Assembly: GCA_020698575.1 (NCBI GenBank)
Contig: CM036251.1
Location: 32,987,288-33,051,287, forward strand
From: Bostrychus sinensis
Lineage: Eukaryota; Chordata; Actinopteri; Gobiiformes; Eleotridae
Direction: 5' to 3'
Length of the DNA stretch: 64,000 nt
Both the position numbers and the translations under genes were made by a program. This document shows, in pieces, positions 32,816 through 44,537 of the stretch (its first letter is position 1; each line of letters starts with the position of its first letter). The notes beneath the pieces are model-generated. The model saw only the letters and a list, made by a program, of their open reading frames with translations. It was not told where the DNA came from and ran no database searches.

Positions 32816-34668
32816 AGCATTTAGTTATTAACTAATTTATTGATTGAATTGACAGTTTCGCTCCTCCGTATAGCTAGCAGTATGATGTTGGTCCTAGTTG
32901 TGGTTTATGTTTATACAGTATAATGCCATCCATTTGACCTCCGCATCTAAACAACAGTATATCCTGGTTTTAATACTGTCAGCTCTGGTAATCCCATGGA
33001 GACTGGCCCCATAGCAATTTATGATATACCAACATTTCACTTCAACAACAATGCATTTTTGTGCTTCATCATATTCAGCAGTGCTCTCTTGTCATCCAGC
33101 ACAAATACTCACTACCACCTGATATGAATCTCTACAACCATGCCATAATAACTACCATGCAGACTCTTGAGGAATAATAAAGATGCGGTGTCACTTTAAT
33201 CTGATCCCACGTCAAATCATCTTAGCGCTAAATGCTAACAGTAGCTACACACCCCACCCAGATGTTAGCAGTTATGAAGCTCCAGTTATATGTGCGATCC
33301 ACTTTAGTTAATCAGCTGACCGTACCGTATTGATGTGCACAGAGCGGGGCGGTGAGTGATGATGAGAATATGACAGTAAGTCAGTGGCTGCAGCATTAAC
33401 TCATGAGGCCAATAGCTTTAATGGACATGTAAAGAGCGGCGTAGTGGGTTTAGAAGACTGACTCAGCTCGACCCCTGGACTGCGGCTCCATAGTCATCTT
33501 GGGAAAAAATCTGTGCAGCTAAAGGGAGAATTTAGCACGATTTCCACGCTTTATGCTGCTGATCGTGATAAAGATAATATAGTGTCTTCGGGCCAAGGAT
33601 GCAGCCAAGAGAGTGGAGGTTGATAAGGTTTACTGAAAATCTCAAAAAGTAGTCTAAGAACTTTTGTAAACTTGAGTACTAAAATGTTAGCATCTGGCAT
33701 TGGGCACATCTCAATGAGTAGCATCAGTGGCACACATGTGGGTCATTTTTTATGAAATATTACCCTATATATATAGTTCTAATCAAATGTATAGTACTCA
33801 TCTTCATCTTTCTCCTTCACCTTAGCTCCTTGGGAATGTCAGGTGATTATTGTGTGTCTATGCGCAAACAATGCATTTCTTTTGCTGAATCACTCCCATC
33901 ATGGAAATATTGTTTGTTTTGTTTTTTTAATTGAGTGAAAAAATGTATGGTTTATTGGTCCTTGTGATTTTGTGATTTTTTGAGACCAGAAATGTTGTTT
34001 TTTACCTCCAAATAATAAATATGTCTCTTTCCAGCTTCACATTCATTATTCCCAACCAAACCCAATAAGTTTGCTCTTCATTTGAGATTTAGCTTGTTGG
34101 ATTAAAATGAATTACGTGGAAAAACTTGGTATTGGCTCAATATTGATCTGTCCAAGGCTTGGTTTTGCCCTGGTCCCAGTGCTCTCCTAATCATTCCTTA
34201 CTCCTGGCTTGGCTGTTGTCTACGATTGAAAAGAAAAAAAAAAAAAAATCACAAAGAAAGACATCTTTGACAGTGGGCTGAAGCTGATGTTGTGACTGCT
34301 ACGCACCAGGCGCCATGGTAACAGAGCCATGTGCCTGTGTAGACCCCCCACCCCAAACCCCCTCCTGCGTCCCCAGCCCAGACAGAGCGGGGAGAGAAAG
34401 CTGGATGTGGGATTTCAAAGATAATCTCTCTACCAGATGGCAAAACATCCCGTATTCCTTTTGAGGTGCCCCACGTGACGCCTGTGCGAGCTGTGGGCGG
34501 GGCTTGTGGTGAAGGGGGGTGTACAGTATTCATTCAATCAGGACCTGGTCAGATTTTACAGCAATTTTGTGAAGGTGAAATGTTATTGATAATCTTCAAA
34601 CAAACAAGCATTATTGTTATAAACATTTAAGTTACATTTTCTGTTAAAATTGTCTATAATGTGTACAT
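32816..34668. other. Spacer, nothing recognised
   Basis: No exon supported. 34300-34510 is GC-richer with GGCGCCATGGTAAC at 34308, one base from an RFX X-box. The minus frame through it (94 codons) shows no motif. An A run lies at 34231-34248. Confidence 0.45.
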
Positions 34669-34676
34669 ATAAGAAT

Positions 34677-35050
34677 TAGGGGAGTGACAAGATCGAGCAA
34701 TCTCATGATCTCCCAAGATCAAAATGTCACAAGATTCTCATAAATGAAATGTTTGCATTTTTACAAAGGAGAAGCTAGTCAATTGAGTTTGTTGGAAAAC
34801 ATTTAGCGGTATATGTTCCACTATTGTGTATAATTAAAATAATAAAAGTAAATACCATTCATTACAAGTTGATTTTTAAAAAGCACTTAAATTGTTTTGC
34901 ATTTTATGATTTTCAGGTGAATAAATTATATGTTTCATTCGTGTAAAATACATATTTCAGTAGTGTAAAAATCTCGTCTTGTCTCGTTCTTGTTAACCCA
35001 GACTTATGTTTTGTCTCATCTCCTGGGATTTGTGTCTTGTCACAACCCTA
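34677..35050. mobile_element. hAT MITE with perfect 8-bp target duplication
   Basis: The ends are inverted: TAGGGGAGTGACAAGA on the left against the complement of TCTTGTCACAACCCTA on the right. Immediately outside, ATAAGAAT occurs on both sides (34669-34676 and 35051-35058). An exact 8-bp duplication is the mark of hAT transposition. The interior carries CTCGTCTTGTCTCGTTCTTG and no coding frame. The intact duplication suggests a fairly young insertion. Confidence 0.85.
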
Positions 35051-35289
35051 ATAAGAATAATAGGAATAATCTGTCAAAAAAATTGATATAAAGATTAAAT
35101 AGTGGAGCTTTCAGCCTGTAATTGCAACACTTGGCACTCTCAGGCTTACAGACAAGGGGGTCTGCTTTCATTTAAAATAGGGGTCATCCCATTGGCTGTT
35201 GGTCTTCATAGCTAGTTGTTAACATTCAATAAAGACCAGAAAATCATTCTTAAAGTGGCTTTACTTCATTTTTTTTTTTTTTTTTTTTT

Positions 35290-35545
35290 GGCTGCTACTT
35301 TATTGTCCTCATATGGGAAATTTCTTCTCTGCATTTGACCCATCCTTCAGTGCCACTGGGGCAACCTGTCAGGAGCAGTGGGTGACCGCTGAGGAGCGCC
35401 CGGGGTCCCTTCTCCATATCTTGAGCCAGGATCTTGGTCAGGAGGACCTAGCTGGAGCATTAGCCTATTGTGCATGTTTTAGGCTGATGGGGGAAACCAG
35501 AGCACCGAGGTGACAGTGGTAACCACTTTGCCACCGTCACCTACT
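35290..35545 (-). mobile_element. SINE family A copy with gaps
   Basis: It is collinear with 9475-9795: GGGAAATTTCTTCTCTGCAT, TTGACCCATCCTTCAGTGCC, CCTATTGTGCATGTTTTAGG, GGTAACCACTTTGCCACCG. The middle of the tRNA-like head is deleted. A T run precedes it at 35269-35289. Confidence 0.75.
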
Positions 35546-36059
35546 TAAACAGGGAACCGTCAAAAAAAGAAAAACTGAAACAAAATTTAAAAATGAGATA
35601 AAAATGGAGAGAATTGTTTGATCATATTGTTCCAATGGTAAACTTAGAGTTATAAGTTTAAGGTCAACTCTAGGTGTTAACTCAGTGTGACTGAGGAGTG
35701 AATGAATATGAATATGAATAATATATCATAGTAAAGAATATCTAGAATTTTTATTATTAATGTCATAGGCTATTATTATTTTAATTTAGTTTTTGGTCAC
35801 ATTATTTCTCAGCAGGCAGATGTTGTCATGGATACATTCTGATTATTGCTATTTTGCATTAATGCACATAAATCCAGTTGACTAAAAACATTTCAAGACA
35901 GAGAAAGGCCTTTGTCTTACTGTTCGTACCCAAAAAAAAAAAAAAAAAATGCCAACTCCATCCTAAACAGTGAGCTCATGCCTACTCCTCCTTTAACAGT
36001 GAGGTAATGGCAACTGCGCCTCCAGCTGATTAACCTTCTGTGTGTTTTTTCTTTAATAA
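35546..36059. other. Spacer upstream of promoter-like region
   Basis: A fragment of SINE family B (GTGTGACTGAGGAGTGAATG) lies at 35687-35706. An A run lies at 35932-35949. Nothing else recognised. Confidence 0.5.
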
Positions 36060-36550
36060 GAAAAAAAAAAGTGCGTAACGTCACATTAATGCAGTGACCT
36101 GGTTAAGCCCCCGAACTGAAGGAAGTGAAGGAGGAGGAGGAGAAGGAGGAGGGGGTGTGTGTGAGAGTGTAGCGCGAGGACAGACAAAGCACGCTCCCAC
36201 TCCCTCACGCTCATTCACCTCGCGCGCGCAGTGTGGAGAGTGGAGTGTGGAGCGGTGCAGCATGGGAAGCCTTTTGCGCGCCCACACAAATAACACATAA
36301 CTGGACAGTGGTGGACTACTACTACTACTAACTACTACTACTACAACTTTTTTCCTCCTGCGATTTTCTATTCCCTCGCACACCCACGCGCTCGGCTCGC
36401 GTGGAAGCCCGCGTCGCCAGGCTGGACGGGACGGCCAGGACCCCCACTTCGCAGCAGCAGCACCCTCCCCTCAGTCTCTGTCGCACCGATGCTCCTCTCA
36501 CTCCCACGGAGACCACAACGACTACAACGACGCACACCGTGGAGCGCGCT
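36060..36550 (+). promoter_or_regulatory. CpG-rich promoter and 5'UTR region
   Basis: There is a sharp rise in GC and CpG against the AT-rich flanks. A CRE-like TAACGTCA lies at 36076, purine-rich GGAGGA repeats at 36128-36152 and CTCGCGCGCGCAG at 36218. No TATA box is evident, as is usual for CpG promoters. The transcribed part probably includes a TAC microsatellite (36317-36350) and two upstream ORFs. The exact transcription start cannot be placed. Confidence 0.6.
36262..36300 (+). other. Upstream ORF 1 (12 codons)
   Basis: ATG in context CAGCATGG reads MGSLLRAHTNNT then TAA. It lies wholly upstream of the proposed start at 36551 and, if transcribed, would compete for initiating ribosomes. 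Confidence 0.4.
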
Positions 36551-36572
36551 ATGGTGGTCCAGGGAGCCGTGA
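36489..36572 (+). other. Upstream ORF 2, overlapping the main start
   Basis: ATG at 36489 opens 27 codons ending in TGA at 36570-36572, out of frame with and overlapping the proposed main ATG at 36551. Its context (CCGATGC) is weaker than that of the main ATG. Confidence 0.4.
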
Positions 36573-36643
36573 CGCCCGGGAGGACCCGCCGGCTCATGCT
36601 CAAGCTGCCGGTGGGGACTCTCCGGAGGAACAGTGGAGAGCGG
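36551..36643 (+). CDS. First coding exon of an unidentified gene
   Basis: The ATG has a strong context (G at -3 and G at +4: GCTATGG) and opens 31 codons: MVVQGAVTPGRTRRLMLKLP, then VGTLRRNSGER. The exon ends at CGG followed by GTAAGA, a good splice donor in phase 0. Codons are GC-rich. The peptide is basic with an RRNS-type kinase-site look and no signal peptide or membrane segment. The same frame stays open upstream to about 36401 but has no earlier ATG. Beyond the donor the frame runs into T-rich intron. The next exon must lie far downstream, so this would be the start of a long first intron. I do not recognise the protein. The exon shape is convincing; its function is unknown. Confidence 0.6.
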
Positions 36644-37526
36644 GTAAGAGCTGGGACAATCACTTTGGCTCCACTTTTTTTTTTTTTTTTTTTCACCGTG
36701 GAAATTAGGCTAATCCAGGTTAGTGTAGGTTCTTAGCGGTGCGAGAGTTGGCTGGGAGTAAGTTGAGAGCAAAGCTTTTAATCTCTACGGTGGAGAGTGC
36801 ACGGCTACTTCTGCGCTACACGGGGCTGGCTGTCAGTGTGTGTCAGTGTGTGTTGTTAGTGTGTGTTGTCAGTGTGTGTGTGTGTGTTGTCAGTGTGTGT
36901 TGTCTGCCAAATGCATTCCTTTCCCATTCACTCGTGCTCTCAAGGGTTACCAGGAAGTCTCACTGTGGGAGAAGCTTGTCTTTTGAGTGCAGCCTGTCAT
37001 TGTCAGTTCAGTTCAGTTCTGTACTTTTATTGTCACTTTAATCCAGTGCCGGACTTGAACATTTTGGGGCCCCAAGCAGGATAAGTTTGGGGGATAAGTT
37101 ATGGAAGTACTGAAACTGATTGATATATCGATACTCACACAACACTCATTTGGGTATTGAGTACTTGAATAAACTATTGACACTAATTAGTACATGTGAA
37201 ATAATCACTTACTCCAATGTTTTGTGCCAAAACTCCCCCAAACAGCAGCATTTTGGTCTGGTCCATCCATGTCATGTGTCAAGAAGTTAGCAGTTGTCAT
37301 TACTATGCACTCTTAAGTTATTTATTTTATACAGTGTACTTTAAAATTATTAAATAGCCAGCATTAGTCATGGGATTTGTCTTCGAGGGTAACAGTTTTT
37401 TGAACATTCCACCCATAAGAAATCATGAGTAATGAGTATTAGTATCTACTAAATTCCCCCAAAAAGTAATCAGTATTGTATCCAATCTAAAAAGTGTTGT
37501 GTCGCTTATCACTAATTTGGGTTTAT
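36644..37526. other. Start of the putative first intron
   Basis: T run at 36677-36694 and a (GT)-rich minisatellite (TCAGTGTGTGT units) at 36836-36904. GGGGCCCCAAGC at 37066 is similar to words at 17450. No further exon seen. Confidence 0.5.
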
Positions 37527-37707
37527 GGGAGAGGCAGGGGTTTGTGGAACTGAGCGTTCTGAGGCCTCTGAAACTCAGTGCCAGAGAATATAGAATTACT
37601 CAAACAAGAGTAAGTAAAACAAAAACAACTCCAGGTAGTCTTTGATGATTGAACATTTTAACAAGCTAGAACACACACACATTATTTGCATAATATATCT
37701 CCTTTAA
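37527..37707 (+). mobile_element. TTAA-flanked MITE, right half
   Basis: AAACAAAAACAACTCCAGGT, AGTCTTTGATGATTGAACAT and the right end GCATAATATATCTCCTTTAA, with TTAA at 37704-37707. It matches 46420-46520 closely. Confidence 0.65.
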
Positions 37708-37797
37708 ATAAGCTATACATACATTAAAGCTACATGCAAAAATGGCCCACCAGTAGTTTTATGGCGTATTCAATTGTTGGTAGCGCCAGTGCTTTGC

Positions 37798-37828
<31 letters not shown>

Positions 37829-38749
37829 AGTACAGTTATAGTCACTCAATCACATGTTTTTCCACTGAATAATCTATATATCGCTTTTATACAAAGTCTT
37901 GGTAGCTTACCCGGTAGAGGAGGCTAATGTCATTCCCGTGTCTTTCTGCCTATTTTCCTGTCAAGCTACAATCTCCCGAATCAATAAAGGCAAAAATAAA
38001 GAAATAAAGGTCTCTACTCAGGTTTCTGTATAAAAATACTACAGCAGATCTAAACTTTTTATACTCTTACAGCCAGCACTTTTCTGAATGTTAGGCCGTA
38101 CTTTGAAAGCTAAATATTTGATGTGTTTGTTCCCATTGTTAAAGCTTTGACAACCACTGTTCTGAAGAATCACTGTTTACTATGCTTGCACCTATTATAG
38201 AGGTGTTCACCTGACTGTACTCCTGTGTCCTGCTCCATCATTTCCTGCCAAGCTTAGATGTGGAATGTGTTTTGAAAAAGTTAACCTTTATGTAACAACA
38301 CGCTGAAACCTGCCGCTCCGATTCACCTCTTCTTCGTCGAGTTGTTTACACTGCCAGGAAGGAGTGTATTTTTTTTGAAAAACACGCAGCTGCAACCGTG
38401 GTAATTGTCCTCTATTGTGTGGTTCCCTCTTTTGCATTCACTGCGTCTCTCTTTTATGTTTGAAATTCTTTGGCATGACGTGAATCAGCCTTCACCAGAC
38501 GTACAGGTTCCACAGAAGTCCCAAAATTGATATGATGCTGTTGTGCTTCCTGATGTGACGCGTGTCTTTGTAGTTTTTCTCTTTGATTAGCCGTGCACAT
38601 GAGTTACAGCCAATCACCGTAAATTTCTCAGGGGGCTTACCGTATGACAACAGCTTGCATTTTAATGAGCTCGTATTCCCATAATACATCAGCATAAAAA
38701 TAACTGCATCACCTCTTCACCGCCTTGCATAACAAGAATAAAAAGTATG
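37708..38749. promoter_or_regulatory. T run, then possible conserved noncoding DNA
   Basis: A T run lies at 37798-37826. 38200-38720 is complex and non-repetitive, with CACGCAGCTGCAACCGTGG, TGACGTGAATCAGCC and TTTTAATGAGCTCG. It lies within the putative first intron, where fish developmental genes often keep enhancers. No open frame of interest. This is suggested by texture only. Confidence 0.2.
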
Positions 38750-39880
38750 GTGAAAGAAGTACTTCAATTCTGGTCTCGAGTTAATGTTAATGCAAAAAAA
38801 AAACTGTACTAGAGTAAAAGTTCAAAAAGTACTGATTTATTTTTACTTAGATTACCAATTCAAGTACGCATATGGCTTCATCTAGTGCTACTAGTGATTA
38901 CTCAGAGATAGGAGTACTTCAAAAAAACTAATAAAAATAAGAACAAGGAAAAAGTAGTCATTTAAATACATGTAATTACTCAAGTAAAAGTAAAAAAAAA
39001 AAAAATTGGTTAAAAACTATGTATGAATGAATAAATATTTTTTATTTGAGTGTCATACACTAGTGTACTCATCTCAGTACTATGTAAGTACTGAGTAACT
39101 GTTTGGACAGTTCAAGTAGAAGTAAAAAGTATGTTGTGATAAAACTACTCTAAAGTACAGTTTATGCAAATAAATGTAACTCATTACTACCAATTTCTGT
39201 AACTACTCTACTATGACTACTACTACTTTTACTATTACTAGTACTATGCTTTTTACTATTTCTATCATCATTATTGTGCTACAACTACTAATCTCAGTAG
39301 CCTTATAACTGCTGCCACTGCTACTTTTACTATTACTACTATTTACTTTGCACAAATGTTGGAAAATAGTAAAAAAAAAAAAAATCTTTTCTACCCTCAA
39401 AAAGTAAAAATAGTGTTGCTGCATATACTGCAATAATATTACTCAAGTGGAAGTTAACAAAACATTAACAAAAATCATTACTTAAGTAAAAAAAAAAAAG
39501 TAAAAGTACTGTTACTGCCAAAAATACTAATCTAGCAACAGTAAAAGTACTCAACAAAATCATAAATTGAGTAAAAGTAAGAAAGTATGTGTACATTTGG
39601 AGTAGAAAGTACTTACTGTTACCACAAATTCTAGTACTACTACGCATATTACTAGTACTACTACCCATAATTACCCCACTGCAACTACCACTACTACTAC
39701 TGCTGCTACTCCTGCAACTGCTACTATTAATATTACCATTACTATTACTAACTATGCACCAATGTCAAAAAAATACTTTTATTCATTTCACAAATTCTCT
39801 TAAATAAAAGTACACATTTTCCTTTAAAAAAATGTATTCAAGTAAAGGTAAATGAATATTTTAGAAAATGTACTGAGCTT
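38750..39880. repeat. AAGTA/TAC compound repeat field
   Basis: Repeated words such as CTCAAGTAAAAGTA, AAAAGTACTGTTACTGC and AGAAAGTACTTACTG alternate with TAC-rich runs (39190-39260, 39300-39340, 39635-39740). Two A runs interrupt it (38993-39004, 39371-39384). The Leu-rich frames here are artefacts. Confidence 0.8.
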
Positions 39881-42481
39881 TCTGGTTCACCTCTGTCTTG
39901 TGATTTTAATAAAGTGATGAAGCGCTCTAATAGCACCTGATTGGGAGAAACTTCGTCTCCTCTCAGTAGAAGTAATTGCGCAGCTTGATTGTCTGAAACG
40001 CTGTACGCAGATTTCAGTGGGAGGTCTCACTCTCCCCTGATTGCACTCTCGATCTGAGCCCACCGCTCGCCTCGTCTCGCAACCAGCTGCGCCCGGGCAG
40101 AGTGAAGAGGAAGGATAATGTGTTGTGATTTACATAGGCTCTACTGCAGTATTTTAACTGGCTAAAGGGACTGGGATGGGATGGGTTGGATCAAATGGTT
40201 TTGGAGGTTTTAAAGATGTTTCTGTTTTTTACTCTACTGCTTTGCTCAGCTGTCAGCTGTTGGTTGGAGCTGTGATACTCAAATTAATGTGAGAATTTAA
40301 AAATGAATCACAAAAAATCAATCTTCTGTCCTTTCGGCTTTTCTATCTCCGGAGTCCCCACCGCAAGTCATTTGTCTTCTAAATAGTATGCATTGATTTT
40401 CATACTGATTTGGCATACGTTTTACACTGGATGCCCTTCCTTACATAACCTCTTCCTCTCCGTTTATCAAGGTTTGGGACTGGCACAAAGAGTACACTGG
40501 CTTGTGACGCCTGTGGGTGGATGAAACACAAAACATCAATGTTTTCTCATAATATGTTTGTGCATATTCCAATTCAGCCACAGTGAGTCATAAGTCATTG
40601 TAGGCAGTGGTTCCAAGCCTGGATAAATGTTGAAGGTTGCTTCATGAAGGACATCTATGCTGAATACATCTGCAAATCACTGCATACTAACAACCTCAGA
40701 GGAGAAAAGCCAAAAGGAAAAAAGTGTGTTCATATTCCAAGAAGAAAGAATGCTAAATGGTGGAGCTTTTCAAAAAGCACTGAACAGCTGTTTCCAAATT
40801 AAAATATACTTGGCGTCTTATGGCTCCTGATTTATAAAGTATTTACTGTTAACATTGTTTTTAATCAGATAATTCTCCAAAATCTAACAACCAGGTAATC
40901 TTGTGCAGCAGCTAGATTGAAGTGAGATTATTTTAAGTCCACAAACATGCTGAAATATATTTTGTAAAGTGATTTTTAACTAAACCAAGGCTGGTTTGGA
41001 CCAATGGTGTGGCAGTGCAGGCTGTTGTTGGTGGTTTTGAGGTCAAAGGCTTCATGGAGCTCAACAGTGACCACCCACCTTCTTTTATAATTTTGTTGAT
41101 AAAAATAAAATGTGTTGTGGTCATGAGTTAGCCCAGAGCTGATTAGCCCCCGCTGATCATTTTAAGTATTTAATATATGGATTTATTGAAAAGTCAACGG
41201 GAAAACCAAATCGAAAATGTGTGTTGAGCTCTATTGTCATTACTTAGTGAACTGAATGCTGTTGCTCTGATTGGATACATTTGCTTTATTTTAGCTGGGT
41301 ACCTGCAGGTGGTCCTCCCAATCGCGTATCATTATTTGGCTCAAAAACACATAACTTAGTAGTATAACATTACGAGATAATGCCCCCTTAATGAAAACAA
41401 AACCTTTGTGGATCCCCAGTACAAAATTAAACCCTCTCCGTACTGTCCCACTCAGTGTAAACATGACTTAAATGGATGACTGTGGCTCATGTTGGCAGGC
41501 CCAGCACAGAACTTATCAGACTGAGTGCCTTTCACAATCTGTCAGTGCTTGCAGGGTGGAGGAAAGCCACTGTATAAAGACATGTCTTGTAAGAAAAAAC
41601 CATCAGAGTGCGCTGGCAGGTGAACAAAGAACAGTGATCCGCCAGTTTCTACCCCAGCGGCTCTGCAAAAGGCTGCCGTCTACCAGGTTACAACATTACA
41701 GTCGTGTCCCATTCTCCCAGGCACCGAATGCTTTCACTTGTGTACACAAAAGTGCGTCCTGCTCCAACATGTCAGCTTCCATAACTCTTTTCATTTTGGC
41801 ATTATCTACTTGTTATGCAACTTCACAAGCCGGCGGAACGGGACAGCGATTTCTAGCAATATTAGCATAGAGTTGTATGTCTGTGAGCAGCTGACAGTGC
41901 AGAGACTTGCAGTTTGGGGGAGGTTTATTTATTGCTACAAGCTTAGATCCAGTTGAAGGAATTTGCAAACTTGGAGATTTCATATCCTTGAGGATTTCAT
42001 ATGCAGACGTGAGAAGAGGTCTATCACCGTTGGCAAAATGCATTAAAAAATCATAGCATTCAGCAACTCATATAGTCAAATAGGTTTGGCAAATTGGCTT
42101 TTAGATAACAAATAGTGTGTCAGTCACGTAACGCAGATAAATGGGCTCATGTCTGCGGCAATCTATCACATGTAATATCTAAAAGCAGAGATGTCATTGT
42201 TCCTGGGCAGCAGCGATGGCACGTTTGAACAAAAGATGTCTCGTTAAATGTAGAACAATGGAGGATGGGGTGGACAAAATTGATTCCTGTCTTTGTCAAA
42301 ATCATATTTGTTATGGTGGCCCTCATTTTGATGGCAGTATAGATAGCCTTTAAGCCAACCCCTTCCTGGAAGACTCAGACAGCCATATGCTTCAGACTTC
42401 ATATGTTCCAAATAACTAAGTCAAATGTCCAATAGTCCGAAAAAGGTTAATTTGGTCTTCTGCTAATATTAATACATGGTA
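39881..42481. other. Spacer, nothing recognised apart from one repeat
   Basis: 40420-40520 holds a piece of an unnamed fish repeat (separate entry). CAGTGGTTCCAAGCCTGG at 40606 resembles a hAT end. The 132-codon frame at 41472-41870 has no motif and no exon signals. Confidence 0.4.
40420..40520 (+). repeat. Unnamed dispersed fish repeat, copy 1
   Basis: TTTTACACTGGATGCCCTTC, then TCTCCGTTTATCAAGGTTTG and TACACTGGCTTGTGACGCC is shared in order with 44538-44630. The motif GGATGCCCTTCCT...AACC is widespread in fish genomes, but I cannot assign the parent element. Confidence 0.6.
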
Positions 42482-42593
42482 TTCTTATAGACAGACCAAT
42501 ATTTTGTATCGTACATTGTTTCAGTTGCCCATCACGTGACCACAGAAAAATAAGTGGCCGAAACATGACCAAATATTGGTCTGTCTGTAAGAA
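42482..42593. mobile_element. 112-bp hairpin MITE
   Basis: TTCTTATAGACAGACCAATA followed by TTTT at the left pairs with AAATATTGGTCTGTCTGTAAGAA at the right. The inner GTTTCAGTTGCCCA pairs weakly with TGGCCGAAACATG. The whole unit can fold into one hairpin. No clear target duplication. Confidence 0.65.
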
Positions 42594-42849
42594 ATCCACT
42601 TATCAATGCTGAGAATTATTTGGAAAAACTAACAAGGTTTTATAGACAGGCAGCTTGGTGACAGAAATTAAAAGCTATTTCTATTTATATTTCTACTAAG
42701 CTAATTAGTTAAGTGGGCATGCTGTATTTGGGACGTAATGTTTTTAGTCTTCCTTTGTATTAAAATTAGGATGTGGTAATTTTGGTCTATTGTTGCTGGT
42801 GATGAAAGTGCAGATTGCAATTCCATTACCCACAGCCCCCCTTTAAATT

Positions 42850-42970
42850 GTTCAAAGTAACAGCTCCCCAAAAGAAGACCTTTTAAGATACATTAAGTTA
42901 TAAAACATGAAATACTGATCCAAATTTTTTTTTCAAAAAACCTTAAAAAAGCATAATATGGGATCTTTAA
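42850..42970 (-). mobile_element. TTAA-flanked MITE, left-end fragment
   Basis: The minus strand starts TTAAAGATCCCATATTATGC, then TTTTTTAAGG and later GGGGAGCTGTTACTTTGAAC, matching copies 1 and 2 at 20.6 and 22.9 kb. Confidence 0.7.
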
Positions 42971-44310
42971 GAGCAGCTATGGTAGCCCTGCAGGGACACA
43001 CTGTTGTCCATGAACAGCCCAAATGTATTTTTCCTCAACCTTCATTGCTGTTTACACTGTGGTGTAAAAATGCTTGCAACTTACCTGACAAAGTAAAGCC
43101 ATTAGGTGGCAGTTGTGCAGGTAGCAATTTCTTGATCTCACACAGCCACGGGAGCCCTGCAGGGACATACTGTCATCAAACTATAAACTACTTGTAAATA
43201 AATCTGAAAGTGATGCTGTTGACTTAAAAAAAAAAAAAAAAAAAAAAGGGCCTTAAACTCCCTTGCTGCTTGCTTGCATAGTTCCAACTTACCAGACAAA
43301 GTTCACACAAAGTTTATGGAAGCAAACTTGTCTCATCACATGAAATAAGAGTCTGAATTTTTTTGTCTCTGAATTTATTTTACTGTATTTTTTTCACTGA
43401 TAAACATTTTAGAAAAAAAACAAAAAAAAAACATGCCATCCCAAAATTTCCATGAAACATCTGTGTGACGTGCCCCATTTGCACCAGAAGCACTGGTTGC
43501 TGTTCATGTACACATGCGCAAACAGAAATGTTTTTGTGCTGAACACATTTTTGAAAACGTGTTTTAGACTTTAGATTTGGCCAATCCAATCTGAGGACTC
43601 AAAAATATATGCATCAAATGTTTTAAAGGCAAAATTCTTTTTTTATTCTGAAATTTTTAGCACTGAAAAAATACAGTGACAGTTAGATATTGAAATTTCC
43701 GTGACTGATATTCAGAGACAAAAAAAAATTCAGACACCTATTTCAGTGCTTAAAAAAAATCAATGATAGAAATTCAAAGTTTGCTTTCAGGAAAGTTGTA
43801 TGCAAGTGTATCGTATGAGTCACACATAACACTAACTGATTGAGGTAATGAGTGCTCAGCTTTAACAGCTGCCTCCGTATCCACAATAGCCACTGACAAC
43901 ACTGCCTCGTCATACTCACTCTTTCTCGTTCAGCAATGTGTTATGCATGACGTATTTTTTAAAACAATGACTTGCTTGGCATTATAAGTGGGATGTGTAG
44001 TTTTTGGCCTTTTCTGGAGTCCTTTGGTGGCAGTAGAAAGTAGAAGTGAGAGCAACTCCCAAATCTCATTAACCTTAAATTTTTGAGAGCATGGGTCCAG
44101 CTATGATAGCCCTGTTGGGACATACCTTTGTCAAACTACAAACCAAATATAAATAGGGTCTGATTTTGTAGTGTTCATTTGAAAAAAAATCCTCAAACTC
44201 CCTTGCTACTGTTTTGCATATACATAGGTTGGCTTAAAGTTACAAACATGAACTATGGTAGCCCTGCATGGACAAACTGTTGTCTATGAATAAACAACCT
44301 AGTGAAAAAT
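42971..44310 (+). repeat. Cluster of a dispersed CCCTGCAGGG repeat
   Basis: At least four units contain GGTAGCCCTGCAGGGACA or a close variant (42981, 43149, 44107 and 44258). They are followed by (A/C)TGTTGTC(T/C)ATGAACA or CATCAAACTATAAAC and then CCTCAAACTCCCTTGCT(A/G)CT. Units lie in one orientation at irregular distances. Additional copies are at 32070 and 49098. An A run at 43227-43247 and AT-rich DNA separate them. No coding frame. Confidence 0.65.
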
Positions 44311-44537
44311 GGCTTCCAATGGCCATATAATTTTTACCCTCAAACTTGCATACATACTATATATGAGCTCAAAAGGCGTTATGAGTGTGCTTCACCGATA
44401 CCGGTGCTCAGTTTGTCCTCTCTGGGCATTTATTGATACAGGAAGTAGTTTCTTACATTATTTTTTTTGTTCATTTTCTATGTTGCCACAGCAAATCATC
44501 TGCCTGTAATAAGAATAATTTAATTTAGTCATCTGTT

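Noticed and set aside
36401..36550. N-terminal extension of the exon at 36551
   Set aside because: The frame is open but its upstream start is GTG. The first in-frame ATG with good context is at 36551, and the Thr-rich part is an ACG/ACA-rich stretch.
41472..41870. 132-codon plus frame with a hydrophobic patch
   Set aside because: No motif, no GC or codon shift, no splice sites. The hydrophobic patch alone is not enough.
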